Origin: Diphasiastrum complanatum
Lineage: Eukaryota; Streptophyta; Lycopodiopsida; Lycopodiales; Lycopodiaceae
Length of the DNA stretch: 64,000 nt
Direction: 5' to 3'
Assembly: GCA_029204225.1 (NCBI GenBank)
Contig: CM055098.1
Location: 25,461,473 to 25,525,472, forward strand
Positions 25,201-39,800 of this stretch are shown in pieces. The stretch's first letter is position 1, and each line of letters begins with the position of its first letter. The notes under the pieces were generated by a model that saw only the letters and a list, made by a program, of their open reading frames with translations, was not told the DNA's origin and did no database searches. A program made the position numbers and the translations under genes.

Positions 25201-28200
25201 ATAGGGTTGCATGTTCGGTACTATTTTCCTTGCTTTGGTTTTCTCACATAATTTCACCTTGTTCCACTTTTTTTTTATAGGGCCTCTGATCATGATTAAA
25301 AGACCTATTGTTTTCGTGAAGGCTTTGTGAGGCACATTTTTTGAGAAATGTGAGTCCAGATCCATCCACGATGATCAGATTTTAACAAATGATTTTGCAA
25401 ATATGTTTCCCATCCACCAAGAGATGATACATTAGGGCTTTTACTTCACCTCATTGTGTCTGTATCATAGATGCACTGCGTTTCTGAAACGCGTTTCAGA
25501 ATCGCGTTCAGAAACGCGGTTCAGAAACGCGTTTCTGAAATTTTAAAAAAAATTCCAGAAACGTTTTGTTTATATATATATTTTTTGGTTTTTTTATGGG
25601 CAATATGGGTATCGGATGAAAGCTCTAATTAAGAGCATAATTACTGTGTAGTTTGTCGATTGTTTCGGGTGCAGGATGTGTAGGAAATAGAAGCCTAAGG
25701 ATCCAGGATCTGAACTATTCAATCACACAAAGCATTCTCGAAAGAAAGAGAGAGATGGCTAGAAACCCTCTTGTAGAAACTTGTGGACAGCCAAGGAGAA
25801 TAGTCAGTATTGCTTACAAATGTGTCTTATACAAATGGGATGCACACATATATAACTATCTAACTTCATGACTATTGGCTATCCAACTACTTGACTATTG
25901 GCTTTCCAACTACTTGACTATTGACTATCCAACTTTCTATAAGTTACATAGAAAGAATAAGGTACCTCCAATATGTCAAGTTGGGGTACTTAATGTCACA
26001 ATTAGACCTAGTGGACCCATGAGTCCCTACCAAGTTAATTTCATACTAACTTAGCTAACTCTAAGTTTAGTAGGCCTAATATAATAAATGACCATGGTTA
26101 CACAACTCTCGACCTTTTGGGTCAAAGTAACCTATGGTAATGTACGCAATTCCATTTACATTCCAACAGGATGGTCCAGTTCAGGTGCATTAATCCATGT
26201 TTGGTTCTGTCAAGGATAAAAATTCAAAACTAACCTCTAGCCTGTCTGTTACGATCATAGATGGTCCCAGTAAGTGTGTTTTCGCTTAGGGAGTTGGAAG
26301 GCCAAGTCATGAAGAGGCCTTACCGTCGGGGCCGGGGTTTGGCGGGCGTTGCCCCCTAAACCCCCCACCTGGGGGCTACCGCCCCCCGAACCCCCCCCCC
26401 CCCCCGAACCCACTAAGCATGTTTTGAAAACCAGAGCAAATAACAACCAAATAGCTATTGAAAATAAGATCTGTTTGTACCCCATCTGCTGCACTTCTGA
26501 GAGGCAAAACGCTGGTTTCACCATTGATCCCCTAAAAATTTTCAGCCATAAGCTATTTCTCCCAAAAAAAAAAAAAATTTTTTTTTTTTTTTTGCGATTC
26601 TGGGAGAAGAAACGCGTTTCTGTGCATCTATGGTCTATATCGTTTGGCATCTATCTTTCACTTTTGTACATTTTCTACATCTTCTAGTTTAGGCTATATT
26701 GAATGAATTGAGGCCGTTCTTGATGCTAAGTAAGTTAATTTGAGGGTGCCTAGCAATAGCATAGGGGCTTGTTTTATTTGCATTGTCTTTTGTTGTGTGT
26801 TTTCATACGTTTTTCAACATACTAGTTGGGTTGTGATAGTATTTGCAATCAGGCAAGGGAGTCGTCAACGATAGGAGGTTGAGGTCCTAGATAACAAGAA
26901 TAGTCACTACGGTAATTTCACGTCACTAGCGGTGTGTAAACACATCGTTGTGATCTCGTTCCGCAACAACCATCGCTATGGTAATTTCACAACACTGGCA
27001 ATGTGTATATTGTGGACGAGAGTTCTCGAGAACTCCCAATAGGCTTAGGGTTCATTTGATAGGCACTAAGCTGCACCTCGTTCCAAAACGCATCATTGTG
27101 TTCTCGTTCCGCAATGATTGTTGCAAAACGGTTCCAAAAAACTGGATCATTCCGGATTGGAATGCAGTAAATTTATTTTTTTGGTTTTTTTTCTTTAATT
27201 GTATGTTAGAGTGGAAAAAAAACACCTAGAGGCTATAAAGAAATTGAAAATTGTAAAAGTTGTAAATTGTAAATCAAACTATCAATGATGCATGGTTTTT
27301 TGATATTTGTGTAGATTGAAGATTTTCTGACAGTCCAGTTTATTGTCATAATTTAAATTTTACATACTACATTCATGCACATTCAGTTGCTTGCTTGTAA
27401 ACTAATACTAATGAGTTATTAAGGAGCCTTGTAGAAATCGTTCAGATAATTCTAAATTTTCACAAACTTATATTAGATATGATGCAATGATGCATACTAA
27501 AGGGGTCATACAAAGCACACACGAACCAATTAGCAAGTTAGCATACTAAACTTGAAAGTAATTACAATTTACATAATTCAAAAAACATGGAAAATGATCC
27601 ACATTCCACACATGCCTCGTGAGAATGATCATTATGTCATAAACTGTCTTATATATGTGTCATATGACAAGAAATGGGCCAATGGCCAAGTACATGAGTT
27701 TGGTAAATAGATAATGGACTACATGTGATGTAGGCTCGACTTGTGTCTCGGCATCGGGATCAACAAACCCCACATCCTCTCCAATGTCCGACTCTAGAAT
27801 TTACTACAAATAAGCCATTCTAATAGCACACAGGTATGGCCAAGCTAACATTAGGGTACAAATTAAACATTAATTCCTAACACTCCCCCTTAATGTTTAC
27901 TTTGTTATCTATTATTCCTAGAAGTTCTCTAAACTTCTGAAACTTTTCTTTGCCAAGTCCTTTGGTAAAGATATCTGCAAGTCTTTGATTGGATCTTGAA
28001 AATAGAGTTGAAGGCAGATGTGGGAAATCCCCTACAATTTTGGCACCATTGTCGAGGAGCAATTGCCATTCTTTCAATTTGTTAGCATGATTGTGATAAT
28101 TGGATGGTGGTGAACATGCATTTAAGCATCTTGGTTTTGGCATAGTACTGTTAGAATTGCATTTGGTGTTGATTTAGGGTTATATTTTGATGATTTGATT

Positions 28201-31200
28201 GAAATCGATTGGATTGCCTGCTTGTTATCACTTCTGATTGATGAGTAGGGAAGGGGAGATAGTGACCAAAAAATCAGAAAAACAAAAAAGAAGAAGCCCA
28301 AATTGGAGAAGAAAGAGTGCAAAAATTGTCATCAAAGGCAATAACTTTATGTTCCTCTTGAACTAACCTCACCGACTTGCAAGCAAGAACATCCTTATAT
28401 AGAGCAACTCCAATTTGAAGGGCGAAGGTTTGTTCCCAACCATTTCACAAAATTTGCAAAAAACTTCCAAAAACATCAAAAGACCCCTTGTAAAAATCCA
28501 TAAAAAAAGCAAAGCACTCTTAATTGATCAGCCAACCTTCGCCCACCTCAAGAGTAACAAATCCGGCCTTCTCTGATGTCTACGAGGGTTCCTTCCCGAT
28601 CTAGAAGCCATGTGAAGATTAATACAACCAAAAAAGGGTAAAACAAGCCAATAACCTTCAGAAATCAATAAGTTGTCAATAACCCTTGCCGGTCTTGTTG
28701 CAGCTTGTTCACAAAGTAATACCTCTCAGAAGGCTCTGCGAAGATTAGTTATCAATATTTCAATCCTGTGAAGGTTCTTTTTTGGACTAAGTACTTTTTT
28801 CCATTGAAATTACCTATAAATGCAAAAAAAACATCTATGTAATATGTACAATGTCTAAAATGTTACTAATATCCTATGGATATTAGATTGCTAGACTAAA
28901 AGCATTTGAAAGTTCACTATTACATGTAGAAAGTTGAAGCCTGAAACCAAATTAGTGTTCACAAAATCACAAACGCACATGACAATGTTGAATGGACACA
29001 ATTGAAACTTCACAAACTAGATTCCATGTTCGAACTTCCACTTAACACTGTAATATTGCTACCCTTTCTTAGTTGTGATAATATTGGTTGTAATAGGCTA
29101 ATTTGGGGTGATGACAAGAGTCCGCTCCCTCAAGTTTTCGTCTATTCCTTCCACTATCATTATGGCACATTCACCTACCCCAAGTGAGACTACTCAGGAA
29201 ACCTTATCCGATCAGTTTCGTCGCATGGATGAGACCCTTTCTGGCCTCGTTCATCGCTTCGATACAATTATGACGGGCTTTGCTACTATGCAGTCACAAA
29301 TTGATTCTTTACAGCCTCGTGGTCCTGGCAAAGCTCCTGTTTTTCCTTCATTTGGGACTCCCCCTCCTTTGGAATTTCCATCTTCCTCTGCTAGTCCGCC
29401 TGGTGGTGGACCGTTTGTTCCACCTAACCCACCTCCTGGTTTCTTTTCACGTCCCCCACTTCCTGAGCCACACTTTGCTCGAGACTTTCGTGATAGGGTA
29501 CAACTTGCTACCTATTCCGGTTCCTCTGACGGGAACTTATTAGAGAATTGGTTTGCTAAGCTTGACACATATTTTCAGATCTACCCTAAGACTGATCCTC
29601 ACTTGTTGGCATTGATTCTCAAGGAGACTTCCAGTTGATTACTGGGAAGCAGTTTATTCGTAGCCTGCCGAAGGCTCATTGTGCAGCCTTATTATGTGTT
29701 CAGCGGGCAGTACCAGTTCCTCCAGTTTCTACTCCAGCAGCTGTTCCTCAGGTGATCTCTGACTTATTACATCAGTATGCTTTTTTCTTTTCAGAACCTA
29801 CGACGCTACCACCATTACGTGATGTGAACCATCATATTGACTTGCGTCCTGGTTCTGCTCCTCCTTCCCGTCCCCCTGATCGTATGTCTCGATTTGAGCG
29901 TGATGAGCTTGAGCTCCATATTACTGCCTTGTTAGATCAGGGTCTCATTGCTCCTAGTCATAGCCCTTTCGGTGCCCCTGTTCTCCTTGTTAGTAAGATA
30001 GATGGTACCAAACGTCTTTGTATTGATTACCGTGCTTTAAATAAGTTGACTACTCGTAATTAGTACCCTATTCCACACATGGATGACCTCTTTGACCAGC
30101 TTGGTACCTCTAAAATCTTTTTCAAGATAGACCTTCGTTCTGGATATTACCAAATCAGGATGCACCCTTCTGACAAACATAAGACTGCTTTTTGTACTCA
30201 TCTTGGTTTATATTAATTTCGTGTTCTTCCTTTTGGTGTTACTAATGGCCCTCCTACGTTCCAGAGTGTGATGAATAACGTCATGCGTCCGCTTCTTGGT
30301 CATTGTGTCTTGGTTTATTTTGATGATATTCTTATTTTTAGCCAGTCTCTTGCTGAGCATGTTTCCCATCTTTCCTTTGTATTTCAGTTACTTGTACATC
30401 ACCAGTTATTTGCTAAGTTGTCTAAATGTTCTTTTGTTGTTGCCGAGATCGAGTTTCTTGGTTTTCTTGTTTGTAATGGCCACATTCGTCTGGATCCTCA
30501 TAAGGTTCAGGCCATCCAGGATTGGCCTATACCAAGTGATATTCATCATGTTCGTATGTTTCTTGGGTTAGCCATTCACCTTCGTCGTCCAGTTCCTCAT
30601 TTTGCCACTATTGCAGCTCCTCTTCATGCACTTTTGAAGAAGTCTAGTACTTTACTTTGGACTTTTGATTGTCAGTCCGCGTTTGATACTCTTCGTCGTG
30701 TTGTTGTTGACGCTGCCGTTATGTGTTTACCACAGTTTGATCAGAAGTTTCTTGTTGAGACTGATGCTAGTAATGTTCGTTTGGGTGCTTTACTTCGCCA
30801 GTCACAATGCATTATTGCTTATTCGTCTTCGCTCTTATGAGCAACGTTATTCTGTGCATGAGAAAGAGCTTCTTGCTATTATCTATGCTCTTGAGAAGTG
30901 GCATCATTATCTTTATCGAGTTCCATTTGACATCATTACTGATCACCAGTCTTTACGTTATCTGTTTTCTCAACGTGACCTTAGTTATCGTCAATTTCGT
31001 TGGTTGCAGTTTTTACAGTCTTTTATTTTTCCATATTGTATCGTCCTGGTCATGCTAACACTGCTGCTGATGCATTATCTCGTCTTCCAGCTTTGTTGAA
31101 TACACTCGTTTCTACTATTCCTACATGGTTTGATCATCTACCTGCAACATACCTTACATGTTCTGATTTTCGTGATGTTTATAGTTCTACCCCACCTGTT

Positions 31201-34200
31201 ATCGTCCCGTCCTCATCAGGTTTACTTCATTGTTGACAACCGTCTTTATCGTTATGATTCTCTTTGTATTCCTAGTTCCTTCGGTATCCGTTCCCAATTG
31301 TTGTCGGATGCTCATTCCTCTCCTGTTGGGGGTCACTTTGGTTTTCAGAAGTCTTATGCTCGTCTCAAAGACCATTTCTATTGGCCCATAGCTTAAGTCT
31401 TGCTTATGTGATGCTTTCATAGCTTAGCTCTAGATCTATGACTCTATTTGTAACTGCTATCATGACATTAAATGGTCAGCCTTGGGAGGCTGTCTCTTAG
31501 TATATAAACTTGGGTGCACACTTGTGATATTTGGCATGAAACAGGCTCCCATGTGTCGATTGGGGGAAGGTATCCCATCTCTACAAACCCACAATCCCAA
31601 TAGCCTCCATTGTTATTGACCTGACTAAACAGATGGTGATCTGACTTCACACTATCACCAGTTGCTGATTATTCAATATGCTTCAACAAGTTGGTTTCAA
31701 TTCTCTTAAATAATATCCTTTCCTGGGACGTGAACATAGGCTAGTCTTTTCCAACACTGCTTCTTAAAATGACCAAACTTACTACAAAAGTAACCACTTA
31801 GAATCTAATGAAGTATTTTCATCCTGCCAAAATTTCTTCCCTTTCGTTTTCCCTACAATTAGAGCATGTTATATCCCTATACTCTAAGCGTTCTTCATAT
31901 CAAGTTTTAGTCTGAAACCACAAGAAGGCAAAGCTAGTCTATACCACCCAGCCAACTCATTCTCTTATACAATGCCCCTCCTAGTCCAATGTGGATTTGC
32001 ATGCAGTTGGTGGCACTCACTGTTCATGCTGCATGCATGAGTTACCGATACATAAAGAGTTCCAATCAGCTGCTGTAGGACTGCAGGACTCCTAACTAAC
32101 ATGCATGTGACTAATTAGGCAATCTTGGCCTTCATACCTACTGCATGGTATGCACGCATGCCTCTGACCCACACCATCCTTTGCCCTACGGTGGTTAGCT
32201 GCACTTAGAAGCGCTGTTCGGTTAGGTTCAGTTCGGTTACGGTCTCGTAACAACAAAGTTCTTCAGGAATAGGCTGCTTTTCATAAACTCATAAACTAAT
32301 GACAAAATTTTGATATTGAGCAATAACAAAATTTTGATACTCCTTAAGTAAGCTATTCAATACAACATAAAGAAGATTAGAAATTAAAATTGCTTCACCA
32401 AACACTCTTAATTGATCTTTGATATCCTTAAAATCAAGTGCTTCGTAATTGATGTCATAGGTCTCATACTCAAAAGTAAGAAACTTGTTTCTAAGGTAGA
32501 AAAATTTTAGTTGCATTTGTTATCTCCTATAACTGCTTCAAAATGTCCCATGTGTTGCAACTTTTCCTTAGATGTGCTTCAACTCCCCATGTCCAATTGG
32601 TCTGAAACTTGGACAACTCTTTACTCAATCGATTACACTTCTTGAGATCTTGTCAGAGAAAAAAATCAAATCAGAATCTGCTTCCAAATTGCTATTATCA
32701 GATATCTTCCAAAAGTACGAGAAATTGGCAAGAAATGAGATTATTCTCACTTTATTTTCAGCATCCTTAGTTGTGGCCTTGTCTCAAGCTTCTCGTACGT
32801 TTGTAACAACCTTCACAAGTTCAATCCAAGTACATGCAAGCAGTGGTAGATGCATGCAAGCACTATGCAAGAGGATTGGCCCAAAAAATAGCTGCAAACT
32901 TCCAATTTTGTTTTCACACCAACGGACTGTTCTTTTGTGCTTCTCTTTGATTGTTGTTTATCTGGCCACGAGAGTAAATGATATTGTGGGGTGGTGAAAC
33001 TAATGCTAGTAATTTTCAAATATTTACTGCTACAAGCGTCAGATGATAGTATGACAAATAGCTTGCAATGCTGATTTTTCACACTCTGAAAACTTTAATC
33101 AGACTGGCTTTCTTATTGGAGATACTGGTCGCATTTCCAGGCAATGAATTGAAGTTCTAAAAATGTGATAAACTCGCCATAAATTTCAATTTCCTGATAT
33201 GTTAATTGAATGCCATAAGTCTCACAGAGTTGTGTCTGAATGGCCCTCTGATACTGCTTTTAGGAGTTCTTAGCTCCACACTTGCAGGTCTCTTGATTGG
33301 CCTTCAGAATTGGCAAGAAGTCGTGATGCAAAACATGGAAACGAGTTTCAAAAAAGCTTCAATAGAAAAATGGGTATGTCTACCGATTTCTAAATGGCTG
33401 CTTCCATGAGAGGGCCAATTGAATACCCATCAGATCCACAGTTAAAGTATACTCCTGGGCCATGATAGTTGCTACCAAATCTCCAGAAATTCGCATTGAA
33501 CAAGCAAGTTGAAAAAGATCTTCAAAAGACTTAGTTTCAGAGTTGCCAAACACATGCAAACTTGGATGCATGTTAGGACATTTTATTCACAACTTCATTG
33601 GTAGTCTGTGGATGTTCAACAATGATAATAGATGGTCGCCGATTAGTCTTTGTTCAATAGCTATACTATCGTGTCCCAACTGCCTTGAGCTAGTTGCTTT
33701 TCAAAATCCTTTCCGTCCTTAAGGTAGATTTCCTCAATCCTAAATACCTGCAATGATCTCTGACAGAGATGGCCTTGATCTATGCATGCAACAAAAATCC
33801 TATGGATTGATTCCTTACTAAACTGATCTTACAATCAAAGTACCAAACCTTTTATGACTGGATCATAGGCCGTACAACTGAACCACTGAATTATCAAACC
33901 TTCTACTCTGATAACATGTTAAGGATCAAGCATAAGAGGACCTGCATATCCTAGGCTGAATTTGGTATGGTTGGAGTTAAATCCATGATAACTAATCATG
34001 ACCTTAATGATTTTTAATCTCCTAGATCCTAATACACACCTTCACTTGATAATCCATTATGTAGATACTTGAGATACGTGAGTGTTCCTTGAGAAGTTCC
34101 AAATTAAATGTGCGGCAACTGTTACTAGCTTTGAAAGTAAAAGAGTAGCATATATTCCTTGACTATACAGGCTTTGCTTTATAAGACTTAACCAACAGAG

Positions 34201-36705
34201 CTTCAAAGCTAAAATATACCACTATTCAAGTGAATATTTCAAATGTTTCTGGCTGCAATTTTTACCATAGACTCATGCGCATCTGAGAGCAGAATAAAAG
34301 GAGGAAAGCAACAATCCAAGTGATATTGTGATTATAGTAGAATCTAGGAAAGAGAACCTAAATGTTGATGCATGCTAGACTACAGAGTACTCAATTCAAT
34401 CATTAGAAATTTCAAAATCCACTAATTTTATATTCTTACCCTGAGAAAGGCATACTTCAGGAACCTTAGCAGCAAGTAACACCACAGAAGTAGCTTCACG
34501 CTTTGCCGCTCTTATGATTTCACGAACAGCCTGTCACAGCAGAGAGACTGTTGATAGCATATGAAAAGCATTTTGGAACCTCTAAAATATGAAACTCATG
34601 AGAGTTTTGCCAAGTTAAGATGGCCATATCGATAGTGCCAAAGTAGGTTTTGGTTGTCCCCTTAGTAACAATCATGCTCTCCATCTTCAGGGCTTGTTGT
34701 CCTCATCATCATTACAAGCAATGATGATGAAGATTGGGCAGCCTCATTGGAAGATTGATCTTCTAAAATTCCAAATGGAATCACAGGTTGGCTATGGCTA
34801 TCCACGTTGCGAAATAACATTTTTTTGTTCATCTCCAATGCCAATATCCCAAACTTCAGCCAGCTCTAAGATGTTTTGAATTTTGAACTTTCAAACTTGC
34901 TAGTTGGTACCATCAAGTTTTTAGTTCTCATGTAAAAGTACCTTCTCAGCCATAATGAAAGCTAGATTGATCGCTAAAAACCGAAGTTGAACTACAATCA
35001 AATAGCAAAGTTTCCAATATAGAAAACACTATGAACATTCAATTTGTTGTCCCTCTTGGCTAGTGCCCAAACCCAGTACCAAAGAACCTGCAGAACAACA
35101 AACTCCAAAGAAATTCTTCTCTTTAATATTGGGAAGAACCTTTCTAAAGATCCAAAAATTGAGCCAATTGGATAAAGTATGGATGGATATCGGTCCAAGA
35201 AGAAGTGCAGCGCTGATTTCTCTCTCCAGAATCATTTTAAACCTCATTTTTTCCAATATCATTTCTCTCCCAAAATATGCAATTTTTCCGATCTGAAACC
35301 TCCTATTGGATCCCTACAAATGGGTGTGGAGCATGAACTACTCTAATACCATGTTTGAAACCTAATCTAGACTTATACTGATAGAATTCAAGCATAAAGC
35401 AAAGAGCGAGTATACAAAGATTTAAATACCTGAACAAATCCATAAGCAATAGCTAACGGTACAATGAATGAATTTCCAATGGGGAAATGACTATGATATA
35501 TAGCTACACAATGACCCCTCAATCCATGGATACTCAATTATCAATCACCAACTACCAAGAGTCATGCGAATCTAGAAGACCAAAGAACTTGGAATTGGAA
35601 AGTCAACCACTTGGAGAAGCTCAAGAGTCCTATGAAACTGAAGTGCTTTGATGGATTCTGAAGAATGAAGGGCTAAGGCTCTATGTAGTAACTCGCAGCA
35701 CCTCCAGGATTCCAAGTTGTAGAGAGAGAATAAGAAGGACCAAACTTTCTCAGTAAAAGGAAGAGGCCTCCAAATAACAAAATTGGCAATAACAAAAATT
35801 TAACCTCGCACTTTGCCATGTACCACGTCAAATAGAACCATACTCTATCATCCAAAACCCAAAGCTTTTTTTATCACATTGGCTATTTCATTATTTCAAG
35901 GCAAAGCTCAATTTTGGTGGGAGAGATGTAGATGAAATGCATATCCTCCTTACTGGGATGCTTTTCTCAAGGGTCTTATTCATGCTATGCATCCACTAGA
36001 CAAATCCCAGGACATTCCTAATGTCGTGGTTAACCAAAATATACGTCACTCTTAGGCAACCCACCATGCATAGAAACGTACATTTTGAACTAGAATAAGA
36101 CTTATGTACATTATAATCAATCACCGTTTTGAAATCGCCATTGAATTCAAGATTGATTGTTGATTGATTATAATGTACATTGCAATTTAAACACTAAAAA
36201 AGCACTTATTTTTGTTATAACATAAGGCTAGGAAAAAATTCCCTAAAAAAACCCTAAAACCGATTTGATGATTCTTTCCCAAGTTGCCGATTCAAACCTG
36301 TTTCAAACCCTTTTCAAGAAAAGGTGTTTTGAAAAGGTCCGTGAAACATTGATAGTGGGACTTTTGCATCCATTGGAAATCCCAAGTGGAAAGTGGGAAA
36401 GTATCTCCATGAATTTTGTGGTTGGATTACCAAGAATCAATAAAGGCCATGACTCTATTTGGGTGGTAGTGGATAGACTTACCAAGATGGCAATAGTTAT
36501 TCCAACTAAGCATAATATAAAGGTTTCAGAACTTGCTCAAGTGTTCACTGAGAAATTATAGTCTTTACGGATTGTCTAGTGAGATGAACCTCAAAGATCA
36601 AGCCCACAAGAACAAGCATTCGAAAGGAGACAGTGGAACCCAACCAACCAACCAAGTAGAAGTCTACGATCAGTCACCCAAGCTTCACCCCCAAGCCACA
36701 ATATG

Positions 36706-36800
<95 letters not shown>

Positions 36801-39800
36801 AGAAGAAGAAAAATTTTATTAATGTCCTTGAATACCCTAAGGTACGTAGGACTCAGAAAAGGTACATGTCAAGTGTGCACATAGGAGCTTAAAGCTCAGT
36901 CATCTATAAAGAAACGATAACTACAAATACAATGCATAAAGATGTCTGGTCCAATCAAGATCCAACAGCCTGGAATAGTATATCATGATGTCCATCAGCA
37001 TGGAAGAAATGGTGGATGGTATGCTGTGAAGGTGTCACTAGACGTGTCGTGGACCTCTGCCGCCGGGTAGGCTGTCGGTGTCGTCTCTGCTGCAGTGGCG
37101 CTCTGGGTGTAGCAGTAGTACCTCCCCCGAATCTCATAGTAGGCTCGACATCTGAAGAGGAAGTGTGATTTGTCCTCAATCTCATGCATAGCACACATGC
37201 TACAAAGCCGGTCCTCTCGTGGGGTGCCACTGTATCTGCCGGTCTCAATGGCCAGCTGATGTGAGGAAACACGAAACTGACCCATCTCTATCCGCAGTCT
37301 GTGTGATATACTCCTCAGCAAGTAACCAGGTACTATGGGGCAGCCAGCTGGATCAAGGGATAGAAAGTGTGTGCGGTAAAACCCACTCTTGCTCCCCAGT
37401 GGACCCTGCCAGGTGCTATGAAGATATGATCTGTAGAGGAGGCCTCTGATGTACTGATGGCTGCCCGCAGGTACGTCAGTAATCTGGATACCCAAAGTGG
37501 AGAGGAGACGACAAGCCAAGGAATACCATGAGAAGAGGTGTCCCTCTGAGTGTAGGCGTCGGGATGAAGATTGAGCCACAACAGCATAGTGTGTACCCCC
37601 GTTCTGAAGATCATCCAGCCTCTGTATAAATGTCACAATATGGAATAAGCCAATATAATCTAATGTGGTATTGAGGGCTTAGTCCCTATCATCTGAGAGA
37701 GCAAACAAATTTGGAGCTGAGAGATGTATGTCCAATCTGTAGCTGTCAGACCAGTACTCCATGTCTCGGAAGCTAGCGAGGCATAGCCCTTCTCATGCTG
37801 AACGTGGGCCCCGAGAATAGTACCCCCAGGTACGTATAGGAATCAACAACCTCAAGTGGATGACCATCCCGTAGAAGCTCCGGCCGCATCATGAAAGACC
37901 TAGAGGTGTTGAAAACCATAACCTTAGTCTTGGCCACATTCACTGACAAACCCCACCGTGTGCAGAAAGAAAGGAGAGAGAGGAAGAAAGAAAGAAAGCT
38001 TTATTAATGTCTTTTAAATGCCAAAAGGCATATAAGACCAATGAGTACATCTCAAGTATGATAAACACTAAAAGGAGATGTCTCCAGTAAAACAAACTAC
38101 TAGTAGATAGAAAGGCTAGTAGATAGATCTGTACTCTACTCTCATGGTGAAATATGAGAGGTGATACAATATGTGTGGGTGTCCCTGTTGAGAAAAGTGT
38201 ATAAGTTACTAATAGAGCCACAGCTGATCTAGAGCTAAGTTATGAAAGCATCACATAAGCAAGACTTAAGCTATGAAAGCAGCACATAAGCAAGACTTAA
38301 CCCTAGAAAGCAAGAAAGAGAGAGATTAAGGAGACAAAAGAGAGAGATCAATATCATCAGCTGAATAACAAATGACACAGTTTCCCTACTTATAGCCAAG
38401 AGGAAGCCCTAAAAGGAAGCTTCCGGTGGCTAGGGCCCAACTGGGAAAGAAAATAGTGCGCCCTCCAAGAAGGCTCCCACTCTCTAGTGATATGTCCAAA
38501 GGGCCTAATAATGAATAATAAGGCCAAAGGCCAACCATATAGTCTAAGTGTCACTAATGAATAAAAAAGGGCCCAAGGCCTGCTTATGCATAAAGTAAAG
38601 TAAATGTAAATGTACGCGGCGAATGTGATGAGCCGAGTCCGTAACTCTCCCTGGCACAAAAAAAGACCCAATTGTCGAAAAGAAACTGGATCACATAGCA
38701 GCAAGCCCTGGTGCATCAACAACTAGAACAACATCTGATGTAGAGGAATCAACAAGTACAGCAAGAGCACGAGCTTGATCCGCAAGTAATGGTGTATGAT
38801 AAAAGACATCAATAGGCTCCCATGTGGCCTCCTCAATAGGACGACCATCCCACTACTGGACCAAAAACTGAATCTGTCGCAGCGTCGACTATGGTATAGA
38901 CGAACCTGTAATATAGCAGCAGGTAAAAATGTAAATAACTCTGGAGCAATAGGAAACTCAGCATCACAAGGAGCGTCATCCTCAATAGCAGCACGTAATA
39001 AACTAACATGGAATACATCACAGGCGCGTGTGGAAGCAGGAAGCTGTAAGCGATATGTAACTGGACTAAGAACCTCCAAAATGCGATAAGGCCCATAATA
39101 ACGTGATGCAAGCTTCTCAGTAGAAGCATGGCCTTGGACAAAATGATGACGTGCAAACCGTAGGCGTAGATAAACCGTATCTCCAAGCTGAAACTCAACA
39201 TGGCGGCGATGACGATCAACTGAGGTCTGACAACGCTGCTGAACATGCTGTAAATGAGAACTGGCCCGGGTAATAAGCTCTCAGGCACCTGATAGAAAAC
39301 ATGCAAGTGTGACAGGTGTATTCTCAGGAGGGAGAGGAATGCCAGGTAAAAGAGGTGGGATATAATAAAAATGGTGAGACACCTGTGCTGGTACTAGAAG
39401 AGCTATTATAGCTATACTCTGCTAAACATAAATGCCGATCCCAATCCTTCCTAGAAGGAGTAACAAAATGGCGTAAATAATCCTTAAGGATCCTGTGAAG
39501 TAGAATGATAAGCAGAACCCATAAAAAGCTGTACATCCAATATACGCATAAGCTCTGTCCAGAATATAGATGTAAACTTACTATCCCGATCAGAAAGGAT
39601 AGTACGAGGGAATCGATCAAGTTGCCACCAACGGAAGATGAGTGTAAACCATCACAGTTCCTATATCCAATCCGGAGATGGTGTGGATGGGGCCCCGGGC
39701 CACTCCTGAACCCGGGGATCCCATACCCCTAGCACTGGGAGCTGCTAGGTGCGCTGTCAAGAAAACGCACTTGTCCATCTCGGTAAATGACTCGTCTGCC

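Larger units (their letters stand above)
25466..26632. mobile_element. hAT-like non-autonomous element with palindromic ends, split by a solo LTR
   Basis: The ends are exact 11-bp terminal inverted repeats, CATAGATGCAC at 25466 and GTGCATCTATG ending at 26632. The flanks GTCTGTAT and GTCTATAT match at 7 of 8 bases, the target-duplication length of hAT transposons. Subterminal arrays of GAAACGCGTTTC-type palindromes follow each end. The inner left part has T-runs and CAATATGGGTATCGGATGA; the inner right part has GC-rich foldbacks (GGGGGCTACCGCCCCC, about 26373) and A/T runs. No transposase. A 490-bp solo LTR (25679-26168) sits inside, so its own sequence is about 670 bp. Confidence 0.72.

Noticed and set aside
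26255-26687. Overlapping 131- and 112-codon frames, Gly-rich and Pro-rich
   Set aside because: They follow from a poly(C) tract and GC foldback within the hAT-like element; no domain.
32572-32997. 141-codon plus-strand frame in the 10-kb TTI1 intron
   Set aside because: No recognised motif, composition like non-coding DNA, no splice context. Left as intron DNA.
36703-36796. Considered an origin or matrix attachment region because of the long (TA)n
   Set aside because: Better explained as the microsatellite tail of the adjacent minus-strand LINE.
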